A DNA stretch of 64,000 nt from Pseudomonas solani (GTDB lineage Bacteria; Pseudomonadota; Gammaproteobacteria; Pseudomonadales; Pseudomonadaceae): assembly GCF_026072635.1 (NCBI RefSeq), contig NZ_AP023081.1, positions 5,514,501-5,578,500 of the forward strand, in the 5' to 3' direction. Within the stretch, counting starts at the first letter, position 1. Each line of letters starts with the position of its first letter. The notes beneath the pieces were generated by a model, which was not told the DNA's origin, searched no databases, and saw only the letters and a program-made list of their open reading frames with translations. A program made the position numbers and the translations under genes. Of the stretch, positions 38,210 through 46,351 are shown in pieces.

Positions 38210-38473
38210 ATGAACGGAATCATTTGTCTAGGCGCCAATACCACTGGCGACGGTACGGTTATATCAGCGCTCTGCTGACATGAAATTTTTCGGAATAGCG
38301 GTGGCACGCGTTGGCGATGCAGTCACTTGTCTTTTCCCGGCCACGGTTCGACGGTGGTCGCTGAGGGATACCCAGTGTTCAAGGATCATGGCGTACCGGT
38401 TGCCTTTCATGGCCATCGTTGCGCCTGCTGCTGCGTACTTCTCACGCCATTGCCTGGAGCGACCGCGAGCTGA
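38210..38473 (+). pseudogene. PAAR-domain protein, disrupted by two compensating frameshifts
   Basis: Reading across frames gives MNGIICLGANTTGDGTVISA, then MKFFGIAVARVGDAVTC, then HGSTVVAEGYPVFKDHGVPV followed by AFHGHRCAC and ending PLPGATAS. This is a typical 85-90-aa PAAR spike-tip protein. An extra base near 38270 (GCGCTCTGCTGACATG) puts a stop at 38276, and a missing base near 38330 (TTGTCTTTTCCC) restores the frame. Two single-base indels could be real decay or base-calling errors. PAAR proteins sharpen the VgrG spike of the type VI system and carry effectors. Confidence 0.7.
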
Positions 38474-39337
38474 GTATGCCGGTCCAGTTTAATAAGGTTC
38501 CTGCAGCTCTGAAGGAGCCGTGTATGGCTGTAGGGGATTTTGTTGGTGGTGATAATAGAGCTGGGAGCAGTAGTACAAATTACTCTTGCTTGTTTATGAC
38601 TTCATGAGGAAGGAAGTGATTCAGGTCCCAGGGGGCGACTTTAATGTTAACAGTTGTGGGGTTCAGGGTTGGGAGGCGGTGATCCGGATTCGGAAAAAAA
38701 CAGCATTTTTCGCTAGATGGAAGGGATTTTAATTGCGATTTTGCAGTTGCTGATTTGAGCGATGGAGTTTTGGGGCGGAAAATTTGTATTTTGAAATTGG
38801 ATTCACGTCATTGCCCCCTGCGGGGCAAGTATAAATGTGAAGTGTTTTTCTGCTGGCGAAGCAATTAAGCGTTTTGTCTGTGTGGCGTCACAATAGGTTT
38901 AATTCATATCGTCAACTCCGCTGGTTGGTCGAGGCTGGTTGGGTGTGGCTGCTGTTTTCTATTGTCCTTGGTGTTGTGGTTGCTCAGGGGGGTAATGGAA
39001 GTCAGAGAGTCTTACGCCGGCCTCCTTGGTGTTAGGAAATTTCCATTGCCAAATCAAGATGGCGCCGTACGCAAATCAGGCGCGTGCCGTCTATTTTCTG
39101 TTCTGGGTATGACTTAGAGTCTCGCTTCATAAGTTCATAAGTTCATGAGTGAGAGAGGATAGGTGGTCGAGTTGGCGCAGGGGTGCGAGCTAATTCGTAT
39201 TATGCGCCTGCTTTTTGCTCTTTCCTTGAATGTTACAAGTTGGTTTATTAATTATCGCATCATGGTGGCTCTGTGCGAGCAATAATCATCAAGAATTTGG
39301 TGCGGAGCTAAATTAACAGCAAAAGGAAATAATCGAA
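38474..39337. other. AT-rich accessory interval without a convincing gene
   Basis: About 860 bases of low-GC sequence. Two short frames follow the PAAR remnant: 38476-38607 (43 aa, MPVQFNKVPAALKEPC) and 38604-38732 (42 aa, MRKEVIQVPGGDFNVN). Neither is recognised; they could be fragments of a decayed cargo gene. The rest shows only short repeats such as CATAAGTTCATAAGTTCATG (about 39127-39146). Confidence 0.45.
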
Positions 39338-39658
39338 GTGAATGCCAATCAAGTAAGTATTACCGCACTCTCGCTCGTGTTGTTGGGCTGCTCAGGCGGG
39401 CCTTATCAACATGCCGCAGCCTCTACTCAGCATGCAGCCGCTGCCTCGGGACATGCCGCCTCCGCAGCAACTCACGGGGCGGTGGCTTCAGGCCAAGTCG
39501 TCACGGGTGCCGTGGCCTTGCCGTTGAAAGCTGTAGGCGCCGTTGGAAAGGCAGCGGACACAGCCGGCGATACCCTGTTGGACGCTACTGGTGATTCCAA
39601 ACCTTTGCACGTCTCCGACGAGACGGTTTCAGCGGGCCCTGCGCCGAAGGCGGAGTAG
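39338..39658 (+). CDS. Small Ala-rich predicted lipoprotein
   Basis: A 106-aa product. The N-terminus MNANQVSITALSLVLLGCSG has a lipobox LLGC at residue 18. The mature part is rich in Ala, His and Gly (QHAAASTQHAAAASGHAASA) and ends with an acidic stretch. The start is GTG at 39338, with AAAAGGA about 10 bases upstream. It is 9 bases before the DUF2145 gene, so the two are probably co-transcribed. Function unknown; such pairs are often found together in Pseudomonas. Confidence 0.7.
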   Translation: MNANQVSITALSLVLLGCSGGPYQHAAASTQHAAAASGHAASAATHGAVASGQVVTGAVALPLKAVGAVGKAADTAGDTLLDATGDSKPLHVSDETVSAGPAPKAE

Positions 39659-39667
39659 GAGAGTTCA

Positions 39668-40462
39668 ATGTTCAAAAAATATTCGTTGCCTTTCTTGGCG
39701 TTATTGTTTCCATACCTTGCCATTGCACAAGGTTTCTCCAACCAGGGTGATGCGACTGAAAACAATGACCAGTACACGGCCGAGCAACTGATTTCCTTTT
39801 CTAAGAAAGTGGAAAAAAGCCTTGCTGAAAGAGGGGCTAGAGTTGCGATCGTATCTCGGGTCGGTAGGCCGGAAAGCGAGCTGCCCGAGGGGGTCAAATA
39901 TACTCATGTGGCATTCTGGGTCTATTCGGATATCACCGCCCAAGACGGTCGGAAGCTGAAAGGCTACCAGGTTTATAATTTGTATCAGCGCGAAGGTCAG
40001 AAAAATATCAGCGACTTGATAAGTGACTTTCCTTTGGACTTCTATGCTGGAGTCTACTCATTGAAGTCGGGCGTGATAATTCCAAAGCCATCACTCCAGG
40101 AGAAGCTGCTGCAAATAATCGATTCCTCCGATTATCGAAAATTGCATAACTCCAATTACTCCGTTGTTGCGAAGATGGATTCTGAGCGGTATCAGAACTG
40201 TACGGGGTTCACGCTGAACGTTCTTTTTAGTGCTATTTATGGCACGAGTGATCGCGCGCAGTTAACTGCAAACAAGCGAACCTATTTCAAGCCGCAGGCT
40301 ATAAAAATCGGCAGCGTGAAGCGAGTGCTTGGCTCTATGTTCGTTCAGGACTTCTTTCCCGAGGAACATGGCGGAGAAATCAAGACGGCAACGTATTCGA
40401 CCATTGCGAACTTTATGAAGGATTACGATTTGGGTAAGGAGATTTACGAGATCGAAATTTAA
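39668..40462 (+). CDS. DUF2145 family exported protein
   Basis: A 264-aa protein with a signal peptide (MFKKYSLPFLALLFPYLAIA). DUF2145 hallmarks are the helical FSKKVEKSLAERGARVAIVS, GVKYTHVAFWVYSD, YQVYNLYQREGQKN, LDFYAGVYSLKSGVIIPKPS and NYSVVAKMDSERYQNCTGF. The His in YTHVAF and the Cys in QNCTGF are arranged as in papain/NlpC-like folds, which is inference only. It ends the accessory block and is followed by a strong terminator. Confidence 0.75.
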   Translation: MFKKYSLPFLALLFPYLAIAQGFSNQGDATENNDQYTAEQLISFSKKVEKSLAERGARVAIVSRVGRPESELPEGVKYTHVAFWVYSDITAQDGRKLKGYQVYNLYQREGQKNISDLISDFPLDFYAGVYSLKSGVIIPKPSLQEKLLQIIDSSDYRKLHNSNYSVVAKMDSERYQNCTGFTLNVLFSAIYGTSDRAQLTANKRTYFKPQAIKIGSVKRVLGSMFVQDFFPEEHGGEIKTATYSTIANFMKDYDLGKEIYEIEI

Positions 40463-40489
40463 CCTGAAATTGGGTAATTCACTGTTCAG

Positions 40490-40516
40490 AACGGCCCTTT
40501 CAGGGCCGTTCTTATA
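40490..40516 (+). terminator. Terminator after the DUF2145 gene
   Basis: Perfect 9-bp stem AACGGCCCT / AGGGCCGTT (40490-40510) with a three-base loop, followed by CTTATATTC. It lies 27 bases after the stop. Confidence 0.85.
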
Positions 40517-41024
40517 TTCTCACGCATCAAGCACGTGCTCTGGAACTGCCCCAAAGCGCCGAGTCATGGTTCTTCGACGCCCCCGAGTCGGGATGGGCTA
40601 ACCGCTTCCTCCTTCTTTGTACATTCTCCAGCCTCGTACCACAGGCTGCTGCGCGTGAACCTCTCCAATGGTCACTCTTGCGCCACCCACACCTGAGCCC
40701 TGCTTTTCCTTCACTCGGGTTCATCCTTCCGTCATGCAACGACAGCCCGGCTCAGCAATGGCGGGAGAGGGCGATCCACACCCCATGGGAAATGGCTGGA
40801 GGGACTGGCCGACATGTCAGGAAAGTTTCGCTAACTCCCGAGAAATACTGGAAAAAATCTGCGCAAGCTCCCGAGGTTTTTTCCTTTCTCTGTCACCGGA
40901 AGTTGAGAACGTCTATCTCGTGGCCAGCCCACCGACGAGCAGGGGAATGTTGCTCGGGGCCAGGCCGCAGCGTGATGCAAGAGCGAACCACTCAACGTCC
41001 AGACACGATGAAAGGAGATTCTTC
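40517..41024 (+). promoter_or_regulatory. Upstream region of the DING gene with a Pho-box-like site
   Basis: No gene is supported here. At 40718-40735 the sequence GGTTCAT-CCTT-CCGTCAT gives two 7-mers with a four-base spacer, matching the Pho-box architecture in the orientation of the downstream gene. The 290 bases from there to the ATG include an A-rich patch (AAATACTGGAAAAAATC, about 40844-40860). AAAGGAG at 41012-41018 is the ribosome-binding site for the gene at 41025. Confidence 0.5.
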
Positions 41025-42176
41025 ATGTTCAAGCGCAATGTTCTCGCTATTTCCATGGCCGTCGCCGGCCTGTGCTCCGCCCAGGCCATGGCTGCCGTAG
41101 TCGGTGGCGGCGCCACTCTGCCGCAGAACCTGTACAACACCGCTACCGTCCTGTCGTCGGGCTTCAACGCCTACATCGGCGTGGGCAGCGGCGCTGGCAA
41201 ATCCGCCGTGCTGACCAACGACTCCACCAAGCTGGGCCTGGCTTCCGGCATCACCGTCGACTACGCCGGCAGCGATTCCATCCTGTCCGCCAGCGAGATC
41301 TCCACCTACCAGGCCGCTCACCAGTCCCCGGCCGTTCCCACCAGCAGCGCCGCCAACTGGGGCCCGCTGGTCCAGGTTCCCTCGGCCGCCACCTCGGTGA
41401 CCATCCCCTACAAACTGACCCTGGCCGGTGGCGCCGCGCTGAACAACCTGGACCTGACCAGTGCTCAGCTGTGCGACATCTTCTCGGGCACCATCACCAC
41501 CTGGAACCAGGTCAACGCCAGCTACCCGGCTACCGCCATCACGGTCGTCTACCGTGCCGGCAGCAGCGGCACCACCGAGATATTCACCCGTCACCTGAAC
41601 AGCCAGTGCTCGGCCAAGTTCACCACCAACAGCACCTTCACCACCGCCAACGTCGGCGCCGAGCCGGCTTCCTGGATCGCTGCCACCAGCAGCGCCAACC
41701 TGGCCAGCACCGTCGCTTCCACCGAAGGCGCCATCGGCTACGTCGGCCCGGAAGACGTGGATGCCACCAACAACGCCGTAGTGGCCAAGGTCAATGGCCT
41801 GCTGCCTACCATCGGTAACGTCACTACTGCCCTGAGCACCATCGCTCCGCCGGTTGTTGCTGATCGCGCCGATCCTTCCAAGTGGGTACCGGTACTGGCC
41901 AACCCCGCCAGCGGCTACAAGATCGTCGGCTACACCAACCTGGTGTTCAGCCAGTGCTACAAGGACACCGCCGACCGCACTTCCATCCGTGATTTCGTTG
42001 GCCGTCACTACAACACCGATGACCTCAACAACAACGACGACGAGATCATCGCCAACAAGCTGATCCCGCTGACCGACGACTGGAAGACTGCTATTCGCAG
42101 CACCTTCTACACCCCGACCAACTCCCTGGCCATCGGCAACACCACTGCCTGCAACCAGATCGGTCGTCCGCTCTAA
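41025..42176 (+). CDS. DING-family secreted phosphate-binding protein / alkaline phosphatase (LapA-like)
   Basis: A 383-aa exported protein. Signal peptide MFKRNVLAISMAVAGLCSAQ followed by AMA; the mature protein starts AVVGGGATLPQNLYNTATVL, where DING proteins read DINGGGATLPQ. PstS-like phosphate-binding elements follow: FNAYIGVGSGAGKSAVL, DYAGSDSILSASE, VYRAGSSGTTEIFTRHLNSQ and the family C-terminus IGNTTACNQIGRPL. In P. aeruginosa a DING phosphatase (LapA) lies directly after hxcS and is exported by Hxc, so this is the likely substrate of the secretion system here. It has its own terminator. Confidence 0.9.
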   Translation: MFKRNVLAISMAVAGLCSAQAMAAVVGGGATLPQNLYNTATVLSSGFNAYIGVGSGAGKSAVLTNDSTKLGLASGITVDYAGSDSILSASEISTYQAAHQSPAVPTSSAANWGPLVQVPSAATSVTIPYKLTLAGGAALNNLDLTSAQLCDIFSGTITTWNQVNASYPATAITVVYRAGSSGTTEIFTRHLNSQCSAKFTTNSTFTTANVGAEPASWIAATSSANLASTVASTEGAIGYVGPEDVDATNNAVVAKVNGLLPTIGNVTTALSTIAPPVVADRADPSKWVPVLANPASGYKIVGYTNLVFSQCYKDTADRTSIRDFVGRHYNTDDLNNNDDEIIANKLIPLTDDWKTAIRSTFYTPTNSLAIGNTTACNQIGRPL

Positions 42177-42201
42177 GCCTCTAAACAGGCACCGCTCCAC
42201 G

Positions 42202-42240
42202 AACCGGCAATGGCCTCGCGCCATTGCCGGTTTTCCTGTT
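42202..42240 (+). terminator. Terminator after the DING gene
   Basis: Perfect 13-bp stem AACCGGCAATGGC / GCCATTGCCGGTT with a five-base loop (42202-42232), followed by TTCCTGTTTC. Confidence 0.9.
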
Positions 42241-42259
42241 TCAGCCGCCTGCCGGACAG

Positions 42260-42277
42260 ATGAACTTTGCATGACAA
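42260..42277 (-). promoter_or_regulatory. Pho-box-like repeat upstream of pdtA
   Basis: On the minus strand TTGTCAT-GCAA-AGTTCAT, two 7-mers with a four-base gap. The extended plus-strand sequence ATGACAAAAGTTCGGT (42271-42286) occurs identically at 59953-59968 before phdA, so the element is shared by two genes of the same system. The orientation is opposite to the usual one for rightward genes, which lowers confidence. Confidence 0.5.
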
Positions 42278-42383
42278 AAGTTCGGTCGGAGGCCGCTGGC
42301 ACCGCCTTGGGGTATAGCCATGGCGCGCACCTCAAGGGAGGGCGATGCGCCCGTCTTTCGCGAGTACACAAGGATCCGTAGTG

Positions 42384-45300
42384 ATGCGTTCCCAGCCGAG
42401 CAAGCCCGCTTCCCGCACCGCCACCCGCCACGACACCTTCCTGCCGCTCAAGCCCCTGGCCCAGGCCATCGCTCTGATGCTGCTGACTGGTGGCGCCCAG
42501 GCGGAGCAGGCGTTCAGCTCATCCTGGTTCGCCTCCAAGGGCGCGGCGCAGGCATCGGGCGCCGTTCGGCCGACCACCCCGGCGCCGGGCACGCCGCCGC
42601 CCCTGGCCCAGCAGCAACGGGTGCAGGAGCGCCTGGGGCGCAGCTTCGCCAACATGAACAACACGGTGGCCGCCATCGCTGCGGCCCAGGCCGCGCAGGC
42701 AGCAGGCCGCGCCGCCGCCTCCAGCGGGCCGCAGACCCTCCATAACGGCCTGGGCGGCAACGGCCTCAATGTGGTGATCGGCCCGGACGGCAAGCCGCTG
42801 TTCATCAACGCCGAGGGCCCGGTGCAGACCGACGCTAACGGCAAGGTGCTGGTCTCCATCAAGCAGACCGCCGACAAGGCCATCCTCAACTGGGAGACCT
42901 TCAACGTCGGCCGCGACACCACCGTGGCCTTCCAGCAGGACGCCAGCTGGGCCCTGATGAACAAGGTCAACAACAGCACGGCGCCGAGCCAGATCCAGGG
43001 CCAGATCAAGGGCGACGGCACGGTGATGATCCTCAACGGCAATGGCGTGGTGTTCAGCGGCAGCAGCCAGGTCAACGTGCGCAACCTGGTGGCCGCGGCC
43101 ACCGACTTCAGCGACGAGCAGTTCAAGACCGGCGGCCTCTACAGCGGCAGCACCCCGGCCTTCACCAACGCCCAGGGCGCCATCCGCGTGGAGCAGGGCG
43201 CGCAGCTCAACACCGCCGCACCGGCTACTTCCACTGCTGGTGGCGGCTACGTGCTGCTGCTGGGCAAGGAAGTGGACAACGCCGGCACCATCGCCACGCC
43301 CAAGGGCCAGGCGCTGCTGGCGGCGGGTGACAGCTTCACCATCCGCAAGGGCTACGGCACCGACGGCAGCCCAACCTCCACCACCCGTGGCAACGAGGTG
43401 ACCGTCGGCGGCAATGGCACGGTGACCAACAGCGGGGTCATCCTCGCTGCCAGCGGCGATGTGACCCTGGCCGGCCACCAGGTGCGCCAGAACGGCGCGG
43501 CCCTGGCCAGCACCTCGGCCGATGCCCGTGGCACGGTGCACCTCACGGCAACCGGCGCCAACGGCAGCGTGACCCTGGGCGAGGGCAGCACCACCGCCAT
43601 CCTGCTGGACGCCAGCGCCACGGCCCTGGACAGCCAGCGCGATGCGCTGATCGCGCCGGCGGTGACCCAGGACGGCAAGGTCATTCCCGGCGATGCCTAC
43701 CGTCGCGACCTGTCCCTGGTGCAGATCGACAGCAGCGGCACCGTGGACTTCCAGAAAGGCTCCATCACCCTGGCCACCGGTGGCCAGGTAGCGGTCAACG
43801 CCGGCCAGCGCAGCCTGGTGCGCGATGGCGCGGTGATCGACGTCTCCGGCGCCACCGGGGTCAAGGTCGCGATGGCGTCCAACAGCGTCAAGGTCAACCT
43901 GCAGGGCAACGAGCAGCGCGATTCCTCGGTCAACCGCGACGGTGGCGGCCTGAACAACAATGACGTGTGGGTCGATGTGCGCGACCTGGTGTTCGTGCCC
44001 GCCGGCACCAACGGCTACGCCACCGACCGCTGGTACACCGCCGGCGGCCTCCTGGAAGTCAGCGGCTACCTGGGTACCCAGGGCCACAGCGTGGCGGAGT
44101 GGATGGCCCAGGGCGGCACCGTCAGCTTCACCGGCAACGAGGTGGTGACCCAGGCGGGCTCGCAGATCAACCTCTCCGGCGGCACCCTGGATGTGCAGGC
44201 CGGCACTATCAAGCAGACCTGGCTCAAGGGCGCCGACGGGCGCCTCTACGAGCTCTCCAGCGCGCCGGGGGACATCCTCTACACCGGCCTCTACAAGGGC
44301 TACGAAGACCACAGCCAGCGCTGGGGCCAGACCGATTACTACTACAACCCGCTGATCGCCTCGACCGAACGCAAGGAAGGCGGCTACACCGTGGGCCGTG
44401 ACGCCGGGACCCTGGTGATCGGCACCCGCAACGCCGTGCTGGAAGGCACCCTGGCCAGTGACACCTACCAGGGCGAGCGCCAGACCCAAGGTGCCCAATC
44501 CGGCCTCGACGGCTACAGCCAGTCGCAGAAGGCCGTGGCCCGTGGCGCCCAGCTGGTGGTGGGCGGCTACACCCCCTGGTACGTGAAGAGCAGCGGCACC
44601 CTGGAGTACGCCCTGGGCGCCGATGCCAACACCCTGAAGAACGTGATCCTCGGCGAGGGCGGCGCCCGCATCGCCGATGGGCTGGACCTGGGCTCGGCCT
44701 TGCCGGCTGGCCGCCAGGGCACCCTGTACCTCGATAGCGCCCAGCTCAACGGCTTCAACCTCGGGGCGGTCAAGGTGGCCGCCAGCGAGGGCATCCGCGT
44801 CGATGGCGACCTGCAGGTGGCCCCGGCGGGCAATGTCATCCTGTTCGGTCCGAAGGTGGAAGTGAACGCCGACATCACTGCCCATGGCGGCAGCATCGAG
44901 CTGGGCAACGTGCTCAACCAAATCACCGCCAACGGCAAGGCCGATACCACCCTGGGCGGTGTGGCCTCAGTCACCCTCGGCGCTGGCGCCAGGCTCGATG
45001 CCAGCGGCCTGTGGAGCAACCTGCTACTGGACCCGAACGACAGCCGTGCGCTGGCGTACCTCGATGGCGGCAGCGTCTCCCTGCGCAGCAGCGGCAGCAC
45101 CCTACTGGGTAGCGGCAGCCTGGTGGACGTCTCCTCCGGCGCCGCGTTGCAGGCCAGCGGCAAGCTGCAAGGCGGCAAGGGCGGCAACCTGACCCTGGCG
45201 GCCAACGCCAACACCGACAGTGGCGCAGGTGTACTGGGCCTGGGCGGCGAGCTGCGCGGCCAGGGCGTCAAGGGCGGTGGAACCCTGGCGTTGCAGGCCG

Positions 45301-46214
45301 GCAAGGTGCTGATCAGCGACAGCGCCACCTCGGCCGATGCCGGTACCCTGCTGCTGCGTGGCGACTTTTTCGACAAGGGCTTCTCCGCCTACGAGGTGGC
45401 GGGCAACCGTGGCCTGGAAGTGGCCGATGGCACCCGGGTGGATGTGAGCATGCCGGTGTACCGGCAGGGCGATGGGGCGACCAACCTGGCCGCGGGCGGC
45501 GCGCCCCGTGACGCCCTGGAAACCTGGACGCCCCCTCTCTACCTGGAGGACGCCGCCAAGGGCGTGCTGACCCAGCGCCAGGGCGCCAGCCTGTCGCTGC
45601 GCGCCGGTAGCGGCATCACGGCGGCGGGTGATATCGCCACCACCCATCTGCTGGTGGGCAAGGGGGCGATGCTCAATGTCGACCCGGGCCAATCCATCGG
45701 CCTGGCCGGCATCGGCCAAGTGACGGTGGACGGGACCCTGAACGCCTGGGGCGGACGGATCTCGGTCAGATCGATCATCGTTTCGGCCCCGGATACCGAG
45801 CTGCAGAAACCGCTGGAGACCTACCAGTCCATCTGGATCGGCGACAACGCCGTGCTGGATGCCGCCGCCCGCGCCGTTACGGCCGTGGACAGCCGTGGCA
45901 ATCGCTATGGCACGGTGCGCGACGGCGGCAGCATCGTCATCGGCGGTGAGATCGATCACGCCACGGGCGGCCTCACCGCCACCGACGCCTTCGTGGTGGT
46001 GCGCCAGGGCGCGCGCCTGGACGCATCCGGTGCCCAGGCCGTGCTGGACATCCCGGGGCAGGGCGCCACCCCCGTGGCCAGCCATGGCGGCAGCATCGCC
46101 TTCGCGTCCACCAGCGGGCTCTATCTGGATGGCCAGTTCAAGGCCGAGGCCGGTGGCGCAGGGGCATCGGGGGCAGCCTCTCCGTTGCACTCGGCGCCCC
46201 GTCCTATCGGATAA
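42384..46214 (+). CDS. pdtA: Two-partner secretion exoprotein PdtA-like, N-terminal part (frameshifted)
   Basis: N-terminal 1,276 residues of a giant TpsA/filamentous-haemagglutinin-like protein. An extended signal region (MRSQPSKPASRTATRHDTFL through ALMLLTGGAQA) precedes the TPS domain: NGLNVVIGPDGKPLFINAEG, KAILNWETFNVGRDTTVAFQ, ILNGNGVVFSGSSQVNVRNL. Beta-helical repeats follow. AAGGA lies 9 bases before the ATG at 42384; 42345 is an alternative. The frame ends at 46214 because the G5 tract at 46169-46173 is one G short; the other frame continues with GGSLSVALGAPSYRINDPRA into the next entry. P. aeruginosa PdtA is a phosphate-regulated surface/secreted protein exported by PdtB. Confidence 0.85.
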   Translation: MRSQPSKPASRTATRHDTFLPLKPLAQAIALMLLTGGAQAEQAFSSSWFASKGAAQASGAVRPTTPAPGTPPPLAQQQRVQERLGRSFANMNNTVAAIAAAQAAQAAGRAAASSGPQTLHNGLGGNGLNVVIGPDGKPLFINAEGPVQTDANGKVLVSIKQTADKAILNWETFNVGRDTTVAFQQDASWALMNKVNNSTAPSQIQGQIKGDGTVMILNGNGVVFSGSSQVNVRNLVAAATDFSDEQFKTGGLYSGSTPAFTNAQGAIRVEQGAQLNTAAPATSTAGGGYVLLLGKEVDNAGTIATPKGQALLAAGDSFTIRKGYGTDGSPTSTTRGNEVTVGGNGTVTNSGVILAASGDVTLAGHQVRQNGAALASTSADARGTVHLTATGANGSVTLGEGSTTAILLDASATALDSQRDALIAPAVTQDGKVIPGDAYRRDLSLVQIDSSGTVDFQKGSITLATGGQVAVNAGQRSLVRDGAVIDVSGATGVKVAMASNSVKVNLQGNEQRDSSVNRDGGGLNNNDVWVDVRDLVFVPAGTNGYATDRWYTAGGLLEVSGYLGTQGHSVAEWMAQGGTVSFTGNEVVTQAGSQINLSGGTLDVQAGTIKQTWLKGADGRLYELSSAPGDILYTGLYKGYEDHSQRWGQTDYYYNPLIASTERKEGGYTVGRDAGTLVIGTRNAVLEGTLASDTYQGERQTQGAQSGLDGYSQSQKAVARGAQLVVGGYTPWYVKSSGTLEYALGADANTLKNVILGEGGARIADGLDLGSALPAGRQGTLYLDSAQLNGFNLGAVKVAASEGIRVDGDLQVAPAGNVILFGPKVEVNADITAHGGSIELGNVLNQITANGKADTTLGGVASVTLGAGARLDASGLWSNLLLDPNDSRALAYLDGGSVSLRSSGSTLLGSGSLVDVSSGAALQASGKLQGGKGGNLTLAANANTDSGAGVLGLGGELRGQGVKGGGTLALQAGKVLISDSATSADAGTLLLRGDFFDKGFSAYEVAGNRGLEVADGTRVDVSMPVYRQGDGATNLAAGGAPRDALETWTPPLYLEDAAKGVLTQRQGASLSLRAGSGITAAGDIATTHLLVGKGAMLNVDPGQSIGLAGIGQVTVDGTLNAWGGRISVRSIIVSAPDTELQKPLETYQSIWIGDNAVLDAAARAVTAVDSRGNRYGTVRDGGSIVIGGEIDHATGGLTATDAFVVVRQGARLDASGAQAVLDIPGQGATPVASHGGSIAFASTSGLYLDGQFKAEAGGAGASGAASPLHSAPRPIG
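46169..46173 (+). other. G5 tract where the pdtA reading frame is broken
   Basis: The frame upstream reads GCA TCG GGG GCA GCC and stops 14 codons later; one added G gives GCA TCG GGG GGC AGC CTC and joins the long downstream frame with continuous beta-helix-like sequence. A slipped-strand change, recent mutation or base-calling error are the options. No stop codon interrupts the downstream frame between here and 46352. Confidence 0.8.
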
Positions 46215-46351
46215 ACGACCCCAGGGCGACCGATGCGGTACGCCAGGCTCGGGAGCTGGTCCTGGCGCAACACCAGGGCGAAACGCTGCCGACCGGCGTT
46301 GAGCCGGGCCAGGGCGCCGCCTGGCTGCAATACGGACACGGTCGGCTGGGC

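Noticed and set aside
38280..38492. Independent 70-aa gene at 38280
   Set aside because: It is the middle-frame piece of the frameshifted PAAR gene followed by out-of-frame sequence.
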